Below, one piece after another: positions 1 through 8,669 of a stretch of DNA of 64,000 nucleotides. The DNA comes from Ignavibacteria bacterium (lineage in GTDB: Bacteria > Bacteroidota > Ignavibacteria > Kapaibacteriales > UBA4661). How positions within the stretch are numbered: position 1 is the first letter of the stretch; the number at the start of each line of letters is the position of its first letter. A program made the translations under genes and the position numbers. The notes under the pieces are model-generated. The model ran no database searches, was not told the origin of the DNA, and worked only from the letters and a program-made list of their open reading frames with translations. Location: NCBI GenBank assembly GCA_013298775.1, contig JAAFIV010000017.1, positions 1 through 64,000 on the forward strand. Direction: 5' to 3'.

Positions 1-556
1 CCTTAAAATCTTCATCCGAAATCGTTCCCGCAACCCGCTCCCCGAGTGCTTCAAATGCCGAAACGATGTTGAGTTTTTTGCCTTTGTAATTTCCTGATGC
101 AATCGTACCGCCATAGACCATGATTGCAGGACGATTCAGCCGACCCATTGCCATCATTGCGCCAGGCATGTTTTTATCGCAACCGACAATCGTAACCACG
201 CCGTCATACGCCTGAGCGTTGGTAACAGTCTCAATGCTGTCCGCAATCACGTCCCGCGAGGGCAGCGAATACCGCATTCCTTGAGTTCCCATAGACATTC
301 CGTCGGAAACGCCAATGGTGTGAAAAATTAAGCCGAGAACTTCTTTACTCAGTTCCGGTGTGGCAAAACCTTTTTTCACAATCGCGGCGAGGTCGTTCAG
401 GTGCATATTGCAGGAATTTCCCTCGAATCCAGTGGAAACAATCCCGACTTGCGCTTTTTGCATATCGTTGTCGGAGAAGCCGATAGCGTAGAGCATGGCT
501 TGTGCGGCGGGTTGGGTGTCGTCTTGCGTGAGAACGCGGCTGTATTTGTTGAGCAT
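1..556 (-). CDS. ilvD: Dihydroxy-acid dehydratase, N-terminal part (cut by window edge)
   Basis: The frame reads leftward off the window and shows about 185 residues of IlvD, the iron-sulfur enzyme that dehydrates dihydroxy-acids to 2-keto acids in valine, isoleucine and leucine synthesis. Family landmarks are [11 protein letters not shown] with a cluster cysteine at residue 49, [15 protein letters not shown], and [19 protein letters not shown] with a second cysteine near residue 126. The ATG at 556 begins MLNKYSR, a normal DHAD start. It lies 120 bases downstream of a strong terminator hairpin, which is itself preceded by a branched-chain-rich leader peptide, so transcriptional attenuation is inferred. 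The remainder of the gene and any following ilv genes lie outside the window. Confidence 0.95.
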   Translation of the reverse strand, partial: MLNKYSRVLTQDDTQPAAQAMLYAIGFSDNDMQKAQVGIVSTGFEGNSCNMHLNDLAAIVKKGFATPELSKEVLGLIFHTIGVSDGMSMGTQGMRYSLPSRDVIADSIETVTNAQAYDGVVTIVGCDKNMPGAMMAMGRLNRPAIMVYGGTIASGNYKGKKLNIVSAFEALGERVAGTISDEDFK

Positions 557-675
557 GGCAAAATCTAGTGTTGAGTGTTAAATGTTGAGGTTTGAGTTCC
601 GTATTTTTTTGTGATTGACTGGATTGACTGATTACTCCATTCGGCATACGACCAATCCACTCATGGCTAATGACC

Positions 676-740
676 AAAAAAAGCCTCTTCCCACATTTGG
701 TGAGAAAAGGCTTTTTGTGAAATTCTCTGTAAAAGCTCTC
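676..740 (-). promoter_or_regulatory. ilvD attenuator: terminator hairpin with competing antiterminator arm
   Basis: On the minus strand the bases 716-700 and 692-676 form a 17-bp stem (two G-U pairs) around a short loop, starting AAAAAGCC and ending GGCTTTTTTT, so it looks like an intrinsic terminator. Just upstream, GAGAGCTTTT (740-731) can pair instead with AAAAAGC plus TCTC of the left terminator arm. A ribosome resting at the leader stop (744-746) would cover this segment and favour termination. One stalled on the Val/Ile codons would leave it free. The pairing is seen; the mechanism is inferred by analogy with proteobacterial ilv/leu leaders. Confidence 0.65.
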
Positions 741-743
741 CGC

Positions 744-773
744 TCACCGTTCTAAGGCAACGACGATAACCAT
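744..773 (-). CDS. Putative ilv leader peptide
   Basis: A nine-codon frame reading MVIVVALER and then TGA. Five of its nine residues are Val, Ile or Leu, the end products of the pathway that the downstream ilvD serves. It ends 28 bases before a terminator hairpin, which is the classical geometry of an amino-acid attenuator. No Shine-Dalgarno site is visible, which is common in this group. Composition and position are seen directly; translation and regulatory use are inferred. Confidence 0.65.
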   Translation of the reverse strand: MVIVVALER

Positions 774-1122
774 AAGAAGGATGTATGCGGATGAAAGAGA
801 CCTGTGCGTACTTGCCCTGAGATTGGTTGTATTGCTGTGCCGAGGTTTCAAGTGTTCAGGAAAAGATACACAGAAATTTCACGAAAGTCAAGCATTGAAG
901 TAATTCACAGCCATTCAACAACTATTTCGGAAAATCACCCACCTCACCGCTCTTCCGTATCCTTACCTCCAAGCCGAGTTTTCCACTTCTACGCTGGGTA
1001 GTAATTCCTACTCCACACAAGATATAATCAGCTATCTGAGCGATTTCAATATCAATGCGCGTGAGTGCTTTCGCAAGAGGATATTTGACATTATACAGAT
1101 TAGCTGTTTTTGCTCTTCAGAT
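774..1122. other. Intergenic, no gene recognised
   Basis: The stretch has only short open frames without family resemblance. It should contain the promoter of the ilvD leader transcript on the minus strand, but I could not identify a TTG/TAnnTTTG pair at a sensible distance from 773. Confidence 0.5.
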
Positions 1123-1200
1123 AGTGGCTTGAGACTTCTTGTCTGTGAGTGTTGGTGCGGGGTTCGGGCGACAAACACAGACAAGAATGTCTGTGCCACT
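1123..1200. repeat. Dispersed palindromic element, GTCTGTGCC core
   Basis: Imperfect inverted repeat of about 25 bp per arm (AGTGGC...CTTGTCTGTG against CACAGACAAG...GCCACT). The copy at 58099-58174 shares both arms and a similar loop. Related palindromes with the same core lie at 8506-8642 and 36901-36934. No coding capacity; most likely a REP/MITE-like dispersed element. Confidence 0.75.
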
Positions 1201-1362
1201 GAAGCCAGTATTTATGCTACTCCCAGCCCCTCAACGCTTAATCTGTATAATGTCTATTTGACGTATCGCCACTCCTGAAGATATTCCTCTTGGGGCAACA
1301 GTTTCCGTGCAGACGCAGAGGCACGTATTTACGCGCTGTGCAGAATTTTCTCATAACTTCCA

Positions 1363-1393
1363 TTGATAAAACCAGCTTTATCCTGTATTTTTG
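1363..1393 (+). promoter_or_regulatory. Bacteroidetes-type promoter of ccmF
   Basis: TTG at 1363-1365, a 20-base spacer and TATTTTTG at 1386-1393 match the Bacteroidetes primary-sigma consensus (TTTG-N17-23-TAnnTTTG). The spacing equals that of the groES promoter in this window. It lies about 85 bases upstream of the chosen ccmF start. Confidence 0.6.
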
Positions 1394-1476
1394 TGGTGCT
1401 GATTGTGCTGGCTGCACGTGCAACCATCAACATTGCTTCACCACATTTTGCCCTCACACCACAATCTCACTGCATT

Positions 1477-3876
1477 ATGTTCGGACAATATCTCATCAAT
1501 CTCCTCTTCGCCTCGTCGGTTGTTGCCTCAGGCGCGTACTTCCTTTCCTTGCACACTGCTCGCGGTGAGCAGTGGCAAGAAGAATTTCGCCGTATCGGGC
1601 GCGTCTTCTTTCTCCTCATTTTCGCTGGAATGCTGATAACAAGCGGGATGCAGATGTACAACATCCTCACACACAACTTCCAATATACCTACGTCTGGGG
1701 ACATTCCTCGCGCGAACTCTCCAAACCGCTCCTTGTTGCAACGTTCTACGCTGGACAAGAAGGCAGCTTCACGCTCTGGACGGTGCTGGTCTCGGTGATT
1801 GGCGTGAGCCTTCTGCCCTACGTGCGACGGCACAAATACGAAGGCGAGGTAATGGCGTTTTACAGCCTCATTCTCGTCTTTTTGCTGCTCATGCTTGTTG
1901 CGAAAAGCCCCTTTGCAATGGTCTGGGAATCCTTCGCCAAAGATGGCATCACCGATGGTTTCATGCCTGCTAATGGCAAAGGCTTAAACCCGCTTTTGCA
2001 AAATATCTGGATTACGATTCACCCGCCTATCCTCTTCACTGGCTTCGCGTCTATGTCCGTGCCGTTTGCCTTCGCAATGGCGGGACTTCTGAAGCGTGAT
2101 TATCACAATTGGATTTCCGTTTCGCTGCCGTGGGTTTTATTTGGAACGGCAGTGCTGGGGTTTGGAATAATGCTCGGCGGCTTCTGGGCGTATGAAACCT
2201 TGGGCTGGGGCGGCTTCTGGGGCTGGGACCCGGTTGAAAATTCCTCGCTCATTCCTTGGCTTGTGGCAGTCGCGCTTGTCCACACGATGCTCACCCAAAA
2301 GAAAACACGCGGTTTGGTGAAAACAAACCTCGTTCTGGCGATAATGACCTTTTTGCTTGTTCTCTACTCCACCTTCCTGACCCGAAGCGGTGTTCTGGGC
2401 GATACATCGGTGCATTCGTTTGTGGACCCAGGCTTGTTTGCGTATGTGCTACTGCTCGCATTTATGGGAATTTTCACGCTTTTGGGTTTTGGAATTTTGC
2501 TTATGCGCCGCAAAGATATTGATGCCGCAAAAGCGAGCTTTCATCCTACCTCGCGGGAATTTGGCTTATCCATCGGCGCAGCTCTGGTGCTTGCAAGTGC
2601 GGTCATTGTTACCATTGGCACAAGCTGGCCCATTTTTACCGAAATCTTGAAGCAGCCCAAAGTAGCGATTGACATTTCGTATTACAACAAAATGCACTTG
2701 CCGCTCGTGATTGCCGTCGCCTTCTTGAATGCCGCAACAATACTGCTTCGCTGGCGTTCTACGCCGTCGAAAGAGTTCCTGCGCAAACTGCCCATTCCCG
2801 CAGGATTGGCAATCGCAGCAACGGTTGGGTGTGTTGTGTTTGGTGTGCATGACCCCGCGTATCTCGCATTGGTGCTGGGTTCGTTCTTTGCACTCTTTGT
2901 GAATGTCGAAATGGCAGGGCGTTTACTTTCTACCAAGCCCTCGCACACAGGCGCGTACGTCTCGCATTTCGGGGTCGCGCTGCTGTTTTTGGGAATTGTT
3001 GCAACCTCGCGCTATTCCGTAACCGAGCATATTGCCTTGCCGCAAGGCGTGGCAAAGTACGCAATGGGCTACAAAATGATGTACGTTGGGCGCGAACAAG
3101 TTGAAAAAGACTACAAAGACCGCGAGAAATACAAATACTACGTCGCGCTCGAAAAAGACGGCAAACAAAGCGTGGTCGCGCCCGTGCTGTACTGGAGCGA
3201 TTTCAACAAACGCCAGTCTGCTTTCCTCGAACCCGGCATAAAATGGTCGTGGTCGAATGATATGTACGTGTCGCCGAAGGCTATCGAAGTCGAAGGCGAA
3301 TCACCAACGGCTGCCATCTCGAAGGAAGAATACACGCCGCTTCCGTACGATTCTACCTACAAAATTATGCTAAAAAAATTCGATATGTCGGGCGCAATGG
3401 CAGCACAGCAATCGGGCGGAAACCCAGATAATTTGCGGCTTGGCGCGATTGTCGAAGTTGTGCATGGCACGGACACAACTGTTCAAGCCATTTACACAAC
3501 CTTCAAAGGAAAAGCGGGCATTGACGGCGACGCAAGTGCGCAAACCGCCGAGCCGTTCAATATCCCTGGAACCAAGTATTTCCTTGCCTTCCGTAAAATT
3601 GCTGCCAACAAAGAAGCACTCGCAAAATCGAAAGCCGTTCTTGCATTTGCCGATACCAGCAAGCCCGAAACGCAGCCCCGCGAGGTTTTTACGGTGGAAT
3701 TTTCCTACAAGCCGTTTATTAACTTAGTTTGGGGCGGTGTGATTTTCATGGTGCTGGGCTTTTTTGTGGCAATCATTCGCCGTCAGGATGAATTGAAGCG
3801 AGCAATGAAGCCAGAGACAAGCCAGCAAGCACGTAATGATGAGCTTGAAAAGACAAAACAAACAATAGAATCGTAA
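1477..3876 (+). CDS. ccmF: Cytochrome c heme lyase subunit CcmF
   Basis: Polytopic inner-membrane protein of 799 residues that handles heme transfer to apocytochrome c in system I maturation. The tryptophan-rich WWD motif WGGFWGWDPVENSSLIPWL lies around residues 244-262. Flanking histidines at about 182 (HPPILFTGF) and 313 (VHSFVDPG) fit heme ligation. A large periplasmic loop precedes a final helix near residue 750. Length is slightly above the usual 640-700. The start at MFGQYLIN was chosen because the longer frame from 1363 begins inside the predicted promoter. The gene after it starts 13 bases downstream. No other ccm gene is in the window. Confidence 0.92.
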   Translation: MFGQYLINLLFASSVVASGAYFLSLHTARGEQWQEEFRRIGRVFFLLIFAGMLITSGMQMYNILTHNFQYTYVWGHSSRELSKPLLVATFYAGQEGSFTLWTVLVSVIGVSLLPYVRRHKYEGEVMAFYSLILVFLLLMLVAKSPFAMVWESFAKDGITDGFMPANGKGLNPLLQNIWITIHPPILFTGFASMSVPFAFAMAGLLKRDYHNWISVSLPWVLFGTAVLGFGIMLGGFWAYETLGWGGFWGWDPVENSSLIPWLVAVALVHTMLTQKKTRGLVKTNLVLAIMTFLLVLYSTFLTRSGVLGDTSVHSFVDPGLFAYVLLLAFMGIFTLLGFGILLMRRKDIDAAKASFHPTSREFGLSIGAALVLASAVIVTIGTSWPIFTEILKQPKVAIDISYYNKMHLPLVIAVAFLNAATILLRWRSTPSKEFLRKLPIPAGLAIAATVGCVVFGVHDPAYLALVLGSFFALFVNVEMAGRLLSTKPSHTGAYVSHFGVALLFLGIVATSRYSVTEHIALPQGVAKYAMGYKMMYVGREQVEKDYKDREKYKYYVALEKDGKQSVVAPVLYWSDFNKRQSAFLEPGIKWSWSNDMYVSPKAIEVEGESPTAAISKEEYTPLPYDSTYKIMLKKFDMSGAMAAQQSGGNPDNLRLGAIVEVVHGTDTTVQAIYTTFKGKAGIDGDASAQTAEPFNIPGTKYFLAFRKIAANKEALAKSKAVLAFADTSKPETQPREVFTVEFSYKPFINLVWGGVIFMVLGFFVAIIRRQDELKRAMKPETSQQARNDELEKTKQTIES

Positions 3877-3889
3877 ACAGTACCGCACT

Positions 3890-4285
3890 ATGGCATTCAC
3901 CTTTCCTATCGAAACCTACGCGATTCTTGAAAAGCAACTTGGTCAGGAAGCCGCATTAAACCTTGCTCGCACGGTCGAGCAGGCGGCTACGGCTATGCAA
4001 CAAGAAGCGAATCAACTTGCCCAACAAAAAAAGATTGAAGTACGCGATGAGATGAGTAAAGAATTGGCTTCTAAGGCAGATATTGTGCTTGTTAAGTCTG
4101 AAATTGCAGCAGTACGCAGCGAACTGCTTGGTGAAATAAAAACTTTGCGACAAGAACTGATTGCAGTAGAACTGCGTTTGGAGCGTAAACTCACTGTTTA
4201 TATGGTGCTGTTGCTTGCCGCAATATTCCTCACCAACCCTGATGCTGTCTCATTCTGGCTCAAAATCTTTGGTGTGATGAAATAG
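3890..4285 (+). CDS. Small coiled-coil protein with C-terminal membrane anchor
   Basis: A protein of 131 residues. Residues 20-105 are charged and heptad-like, rich in Ala, Glu, Lys and Gln (EQAATAMQQEANQLAQQKK and onwards), predicting a long coiled coil. Residues about 106-128 (YMVLLLAAIFLTNPDAVSF) form one membrane segment. The layout resembles the DUF1640/CCDC90-type coiled-coil membrane proteins, but I cannot assign it firmly. It starts 13 bases after ccmF and is probably cotranscribed with it, so a link to the membrane cytochrome machinery is possible but unproven. Confidence 0.7.
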   Translation: MAFTFPIETYAILEKQLGQEAALNLARTVEQAATAMQQEANQLAQQKKIEVRDEMSKELASKADIVLVKSEIAAVRSELLGEIKTLRQELIAVELRLERKLTVYMVLLLAAIFLTNPDAVSFWLKIFGVMK

Positions 4286-4350
4286 CAAAATTGCACGTTT
4301 TGTTTCTTCCAAATTTCATCCCTCAAACTTCATCCCTCATCCTTCCAACT

Positions 4351-4854
4351 ATGCAGCATCTCTGGTCTCCGTGGCGGTCGGAATACATCCAGACCTTCAG
4401 CGAAAAAAGCGAAGCCAAGCCCGCAAAGAGTGATTGCTTCTTGTGCCACGCGCTTTTGGATGCCGAACACAACCACGAAAACCTCGTCGTTGCGCGGCGC
4501 GAATACTGCTTTGTGATAATGAATCGCTATCCCTACAATAGCGGTCATATCATGGTTGTACCGAATCGGCATTGTGGGGAATTGCGTTTGTTTCGCGATG
4601 AAGAACTCACAAACCTCATGCTCACAACACGCGAAGCTGAAGAAGTGCTGCACCGCGTGTACAAGCCACATGGAATCAACGTTGGGATGAATCTCGGTGC
4701 AGCCGCAGGTGCGGGCGTTCCCGACCATCTGCACGTGCATTTAGTCCCGCGCTGGAACGGCGATGTCAATTTTATGCCTGTTTTAGCAGATATTAAAATT
4801 GTTTCCGAAACGCTGGAAAGTGCGTGGAATAGGCTCGCAGAAGCATTTGCCTGA
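4351..4854 (+). CDS. HIT family nucleotide hydrolase/transferase
   Basis: 167-residue histidine-triad protein. The catalytic [10 protein letters not shown] motif (HxHxH) begins near residue 126 and a CxxC pair (CFLCHAL) lies near residues 30-33, as in the zinc-containing Ap4A-phosphorylase-like HIT branch. The opening [13 protein letters not shown] is typical of that branch and fixes the start at 4351 rather than the upstream in-frame ATG at 4291. The expected activity is hydrolysis or phosphorolysis of dinucleoside polyphosphates or nucleotide conjugates. A pyrimidine-rich stretch (CTCAAACTTCATCCCTCATC) precedes the start instead of a Shine-Dalgarno site. Confidence 0.9.
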   Translation: MQHLWSPWRSEYIQTFSEKSEAKPAKSDCFLCHALLDAEHNHENLVVARREYCFVIMNRYPYNSGHIMVVPNRHCGELRLFRDEELTNLMLTTREAEEVLHRVYKPHGINVGMNLGAAAGAGVPDHLHVHLVPRWNGDVNFMPVLADIKIVSETLESAWNRLAEAFA

Positions 4855-4867
4855 ATAGTGTTTCCAC

Positions 4868-4930
4868 CTTCACAGTTTCACATCTTCACAGTTTAACATC
4901 TTCACAGTTTCACAATTTCACATCTTCATC
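4868..4930. repeat. Short tandem repeat upstream of hisF
   Basis: Three near-identical 16-base units beginning CTTCACAGTTTCACAT, with the third lengthened by an internal copy, followed by CTTCATCC. The array ends ten bases before the hisF ATG, so it forms the 5' leader. It is too short and too regular in spacing to be a CRISPR. Confidence 0.8.
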
Positions 4931-4940
4931 CTTGTCAAAT

Positions 4941-5714
4941 ATGCTTACAAAGCGCATTATTCCTTGTCTCGATGTAAAAGATGGCATGACTGTAAAAGGC
5001 ATCAATTTCGAGGGCTTGCGTCCTGCTGGCGATGCGGTAGAATTAGCGGAACGCTATGCCTTGGAAGGCGCAGATGAACTGGTTTTTCTTGATATTGCCG
5101 CAACCCTAGAAGAACGCAATACCTTTACAGACATGGTGCGTTCATGTGCAAAAGTGTTGAACATTCCTTTCACTGTTGGTGGCGGCATTCGTGCGGTGGA
5201 GGACGTTTCAAGGCTCTTGAATGCAGGAGCAGACAAGGCTTCGGTCAATTCTGCGGCGGTGAAAAATCCACAGCTTATTTCGGATTTGGCAAATGAATTT
5301 GGTAGCCAATGCGTTGTGGTGGCAATAGATGTGAAGCAGCTTGCACCCAATCAGCCTTGGCATGTCGTCATCAACGCTGGAAAGCAGCCCACCGAATGGG
5401 AAGCGGTGGCGTGGGCAAAAGAAGTAGAGCGGCTGGGCGCAGGAGAAATTTTGCTTACCTCAATGAACAACGACGGCACAAAAGCGGGTTTTGCCCTCGA
5501 TGTAACCCGCTCCATTGCTCGCTCGGTCGGTATTCCTGTCATCGCTTCGGGCGGTGCTGGTACGAAACAGCATTTTGCCGATGTTCTCCAAACGACCGAC
5601 GATGGCGGCTGGGCAGATGCAGCATTGGCAGCAAGCCTCTTCCACTTTGGGGAATTATCGGTGCCAGAACTCAAGCAATTCCTTCATGCAGAAGGATTGG
5701 CAATGCGTTTGTAA
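4941..5714 (+). CDS. hisF: Imidazole glycerol phosphate synthase subunit HisF
   Basis: 257-residue (beta/alpha)8 barrel cyclase. With HisH it converts PRFAR and ammonia to imidazole glycerol phosphate and AICAR in histidine synthesis. The opening [15 protein letters not shown] is canonical and carries catalytic Asp11; the second catalytic Asp falls at residue 130 (AIDVK). The phosphate-binding motifs GGGIR and ASGGAG are present. A TTG three codons upstream is a less likely start. No hisH or other his gene is in the window, so hisF stands alone here between a HIT gene and a helix-hairpin-helix gene. Confidence 0.95.
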   Translation: MLTKRIIPCLDVKDGMTVKGINFEGLRPAGDAVELAERYALEGADELVFLDIAATLEERNTFTDMVRSCAKVLNIPFTVGGGIRAVEDVSRLLNAGADKASVNSAAVKNPQLISDLANEFGSQCVVVAIDVKQLAPNQPWHVVINAGKQPTEWEAVAWAKEVERLGAGEILLTSMNNDGTKAGFALDVTRSIARSVGIPVIASGGAGTKQHFADVLQTTDDGGWADAALAASLFHFGELSVPELKQFLHAEGLAMRL

Positions 5715-5758
5715 CTTTTTCAGAGAAGGTTTTTCCCAGAGAAGGTTTTTTATGAATA

Positions 5759-5900
5759 ACTCACCTTACGCGCACCGCCCTCACCCAACCCTCTCCCAGA
5801 GGGAGAGGGCTTCAGAACTAGCCTCCATAAACCCTCGCCCTCTGGGAGAGGGTCTCGCACAGCGAGGGGTGAGGGCAGTGCGAGGGTTTGTGTAAGATGA
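5759..5900. mobile_element. Non-coding element, CTCTCCC core, ACTCACCTTACGC end
   Basis: About 142 bp that starts ACTCACCTTACGCGCACC and contains the strong palindrome CCCTCTCCCAGAGGGAGAGGG and its partner. Direct repeats ATGAATA (5752-5758 and 5901-5907) flank it, suggesting a target duplication. It is homologous to the copy at 7111-7254; its right end is degenerate. No open frame. Confidence 0.7.
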
Positions 5901-5926
5901 ATGAATAATTATTTGAAAGAATATCA

Positions 5927-6160
5927 ATGCCGTTTACAATCTCAGAACGCTCACAAATGCTTGCTTTGAAGGGAGTCGGTCCGACGGTTATTCAGCGTTT
6001 GGAGCAAATCGGTTATCACTCGCTACACGATTTGCAGAACCAACGTGCGGACGACGTTACCAAACAAGTTTCTGATTTTTTAGGCTCGACGTGCTGGCAT
6101 AATAGCCCCATGGCACGAGCTTCCATCCAAGCAATTATCTCGCTTGCAGAATCGCAATAA
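5927..6160 (+). CDS. Small helix-hairpin-helix protein
   Basis: 77 residues. The segment LKGVGPTVIQRLEQIGYHSLHDL at residues 14-36 is a helix-hairpin-helix with the GVG turn typical of non-sequence-specific DNA contact. The remainder resembles the small Cdd1/pathogenicity-locus group of HhH proteins, including a late Cys-Trp-His and a SPMARASIQAIISLA helix. The function is unknown beyond probable nucleic-acid binding. It lies 33 bases before the arginase gene and may be cotranscribed with it. Confidence 0.75.
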   Translation: MPFTISERSQMLALKGVGPTVIQRLEQIGYHSLHDLQNQRADDVTKQVSDFLGSTCWHNSPMARASIQAIISLAESQ

Positions 6161-6193
6161 CTTTTCTCTTTTTATTTTTTGCACACACCCACT

Positions 6194-7111
6194 ATGGCAC
6201 GACAAACAATACAACTGATAGGTTTTCCGATGAGCTTGGGAGCAGGCAAGCGCGGCATGGACACAGCACCTTCTGCATTACGCATTGCGGGAATACGCAA
6301 GCGTTTGGAAGCACTTGGCTACACGGTGAAAGATTCTGGTGATATTTTGATTACCTCGCAGGAAGTCCAGAACGAAGGAAACCCGCGTCTGCGCTATCTT
6401 GATGAGATTCTGCGCGTGTCGGAAAAAGAAGCGGCAATGGTGCAATCGGTTTTGGATGTCGGCGACTTCCCGCTTATTATGGGCGGCGACCATTCTATGA
6501 GTCTTGGCACGCTTGCAGGTGTGGGCTTGCATTGCAAAGAGCAAGGCAAAAAGCTCGGTGTTATCTGGGTGGATGCACACCCCGACATGAATACCGATGA
6601 AAGCTCGCCTTCGGGAAATATCCACGGAATGCCGCTTGCTGCCTCAATGGGTATCGGCGCGAAAGCCTTGACAACGCTTGGGGGCGATTTTACCAAAGTC
6701 GAGCCAGAGAACGTGATTATTGTTGGGGCGCGGGATATTGATAAAGGCGAAGCCGAGCTTATTAAGCGACTCAATATCACGACCTACACCATGTATGATA
6801 TTGATAAAAACGGCATGGTGCGTATCACCGAAGGTATTATTTCCACAATGAAAGCGCGTGGAATCACGCATCTTCACGTGAGTTTCGATGTGGATAGCGT
6901 TGATCCAAGCATTGCTCCAGGCGTAGGAACACCTGTTCCGGGCGGTCTTTCCTTCCGCGAAGCACATTTTCTTATGGAAGGTTTGGCGGAAAGCGGCATG
7001 GTTGCTTCGATGGACGTTGCAGAGGTGAATCCAATTTTGGATGAACGCAATCGCACCGCAGAATTTGCCGCAGAAATCGTGTGTTCGTGCATGGGCAAGC
7101 GGATTATCTAA
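6194..7111 (+). CDS. rocF: Arginase
   Basis: 305-residue binuclear manganese ureohydrolase that converts arginine to ornithine and urea. All metal-binding motifs are present: GGDHSMSLGT, WVDAHPDMNT (Asp-His-Asp) and SFDVDSVDPS (Asp-Asp). The substrate loop SSPSGNIHGMPLA and the closing MDVAEVNPILDERNRTAEFA are arginase-type rather than agmatinase-type. The start at MARQTIQL is preferred to a TTG five codons upstream. The last base of its TAA stop belongs to the inserted element that follows, so insertion happened exactly at the stop codon. Confidence 0.93.
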   Translation: MARQTIQLIGFPMSLGAGKRGMDTAPSALRIAGIRKRLEALGYTVKDSGDILITSQEVQNEGNPRLRYLDEILRVSEKEAAMVQSVLDVGDFPLIMGGDHSMSLGTLAGVGLHCKEQGKKLGVIWVDAHPDMNTDESSPSGNIHGMPLAASMGIGAKALTTLGGDFTKVEPENVIIVGARDIDKGEAELIKRLNITTYTMYDIDKNGMVRITEGIISTMKARGITHLHVSFDVDSVDPSIAPGVGTPVPGGLSFREAHFLMEGLAESGMVASMDVAEVNPILDERNRTAEFAAEIVCSCMGKRII

Positions 7112-7254
7112 CTCACCTTACGCGCACCCTCGCGCTGCCCTCACCCCTCGCTGCGCGAGACCCTCTCCCAGAGGGCGAGGGTTGATGGAGACCAGCTCTG
7201 AAGCCCTCTCCCTCTGGGAGAGGGTTGGGTGAGGGTCTTGTGCGTAAGGTGAGT
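7111..7254. mobile_element. Non-coding element with inverted ends, CTCTCCC core
   Basis: 144 bp bounded by ACTCACCTTACGCGCA and TGCGTAAGGTGAGT, near-perfect inverted ends. A TATCTA direct repeat flanks it (7105-7110 and 7255-7260), consistent with target duplication. Inside are two CCCTCTCCC palindromes. No coding capacity. The same core occurs at 5759-5900, 40246-40576, 46886-46989 and 54868-54995. Confidence 0.82.
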
Positions 7255-7323
7255 TATCTAACTCTAACGCGGTCCCCGTCCACAATCTCACCAAACATCC
7301 TTCCTCACATCATTTCAGATTGT

Positions 7324-8502
7324 ATGATTTGTACGATATTACGTCTCGGTATTCTTTTTTTTCTTCTCAGCACCTCCATCACCCTGCTCCATGCGCAACA
7401 GCGCATCCGTATTGCCATTGCGGGCGATTTTATGTGCCACGATACACAGCTTGCCGCCGCACTGCAAGAGCCATCGAAAGGAGTGGCGAAAGGAACAGAA
7501 ACGTACGATTTCACGAGCTGTTACGACCATATCAGTCCGCTCATTCAAAAAGCAGATTTTGCTTTTGGGAATCTTGAAACTGTGCTGGCTGGCAAACGCG
7601 AACGCTACACGGGCTATCCCATGTTCAATTCGCCCGATGCCTACGCCGTTGCGCTGAAAAATGCGGGATTCGACGCGCTCACCACCGCGAACAATCATTC
7701 CTACGACCGCCGCTACGTGGGCGTTCAGCGCACACTGAACGTACTTGACAGCTTGAATATTCCGCATACTGGCACGACCGAATCTACACAAGAACGCTCA
7801 AAGCCGCTTGTGGTCAGTGTTGCAGGGATTCGCTTGGGAATTATCGCGTTTACCTACAATTTGAACGACGGTCCTGCACCAGAGCAATACCGTACAACGG
7901 TGAATATCATTGACACCGCATGTATTCGCGCTGATATAGCATTTCTGCGGTCATTGCCCGCACAAGAGCGTCCCGACCTCATTCTTGCGTCCTTGCACTG
8001 GGGCAGCGAATACCAGTTGCAACCCCGCGCCGACCAGCGTGCGTTTGCGGACTGGCTTGCACGTGCGGGCGCGAATGCACTGTTGGGAGCGCATCCACAC
8101 GTTGTACAAACGGTTGAGAAGCAAGATTTTGTGCAGGTTGTGGATGGAAAACTTGATACAATTGCATATCCCGTTGTCTATTCTATGGGGAATTTTATTT
8201 CTGCACAGCGCACCAAACCTCGCGATGCGGGTTCGCTGGTATGGCTTGATATTGAAAAAGATAGCGTGAGCGGGCGAACAAAAATTATCGGGCAAGGCTT
8301 TACGCCAACCTACGTATGGCGACCGCGCACAAGCGCAGGAAAGCTGGGCTACAAGGTGCTGAATGTACCTCAGGCATTGAAGGAAATAGACGCAAATGCG
8401 AGCGCGTACCCAGCAGATGTGGTAAAGCGATTACGGGAAATTTATCGTGATATTACCAAACAATTTTCCACCCCGACAAATGCTTTTCGCTTGATTGAAT
8501 AG
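7324..8502 (+). CDS. CapA family secreted metallophosphatase-like protein
   Basis: 392 residues. A signal peptide (MICTILRLGILFFLLSTSITLLHAQ) is followed by a PGA_cap/CapA fold: IAIAGDFMCHD, ADFAFGNLETVL, FDALTTANNHSYDR, LHWGSEYQ and ANALLGAHPHVVQ. Family members are exported or membrane proteins of the calcineurin-like metallophosphatase superfamily; some act in poly-gamma-glutamate capsule synthesis. No capB/capC partner is nearby, so the specific role is open. The start at 7324 gives a clean signal peptide; the longer frame would begin in the preceding mobile element. Confidence 0.88.
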   Translation: MICTILRLGILFFLLSTSITLLHAQQRIRIAIAGDFMCHDTQLAAALQEPSKGVAKGTETYDFTSCYDHISPLIQKADFAFGNLETVLAGKRERYTGYPMFNSPDAYAVALKNAGFDALTTANNHSYDRRYVGVQRTLNVLDSLNIPHTGTTESTQERSKPLVVSVAGIRLGIIAFTYNLNDGPAPEQYRTTVNIIDTACIRADIAFLRSLPAQERPDLILASLHWGSEYQLQPRADQRAFADWLARAGANALLGAHPHVVQTVEKQDFVQVVDGKLDTIAYPVVYSMGNFISAQRTKPRDAGSLVWLDIEKDSVSGRTKIIGQGFTPTYVWRPRTSAGKLGYKVLNVPQALKEIDANASAYPADVVKRLREIYRDITKQFSTPTNAFRLIE

Positions 8503-8505
8503 AGT

Positions 8506-8642
8506 TAGGGGCTTTCGTAAAAGGATGATTTTATGGCGCGGACAAGAGTGTCCACGCTACCGAAGTCGCATAAAATCTGAGCCAGAAGGTAGCACAGACA
8601 CTCTTGTCTGTGCCGTAAAATTGCCATTGTGCGAAAGTCCTA
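8506..8642. mobile_element. Palindromic element with GTCTGTGCC core and CTTTCG ends
   Basis: The ends TAGGGGCTTTCGTAAAA and GTGCGAAAGTCCTA are inverted. Inside is a 33-bp imperfect inverted repeat (8529-8561 against 8588-8620) built on CAGACACTCTTGTCTGTGCC. It separates two convergent genes and may also act as a terminator. An end resembling TAGGACTTTCGCAAAA reappears at 34408-34423 next to a different palindrome. Confidence 0.7.
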
Positions 8643-8669
8643 AGAATTTGTGCTTCTGCAAAAATGCTC

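Noticed and set aside
804-1001. Open frame of 65 codons upstream of ccmF
   Set aside because: No family resemblance, composition unlike neighbours, no ribosome site; likely chance.
1363-1476. Upstream start of ccmF giving 38 extra residues
   Set aside because: The extension begins inside a good TTG-N20-TATTTTTG promoter, and MFGQYLIN matches the family N-terminus.
4868-4930. Possible small CRISPR array
   Set aside because: 16-base units abut with no spacers and sit directly before a start codon; a simple tandem repeat fits better.
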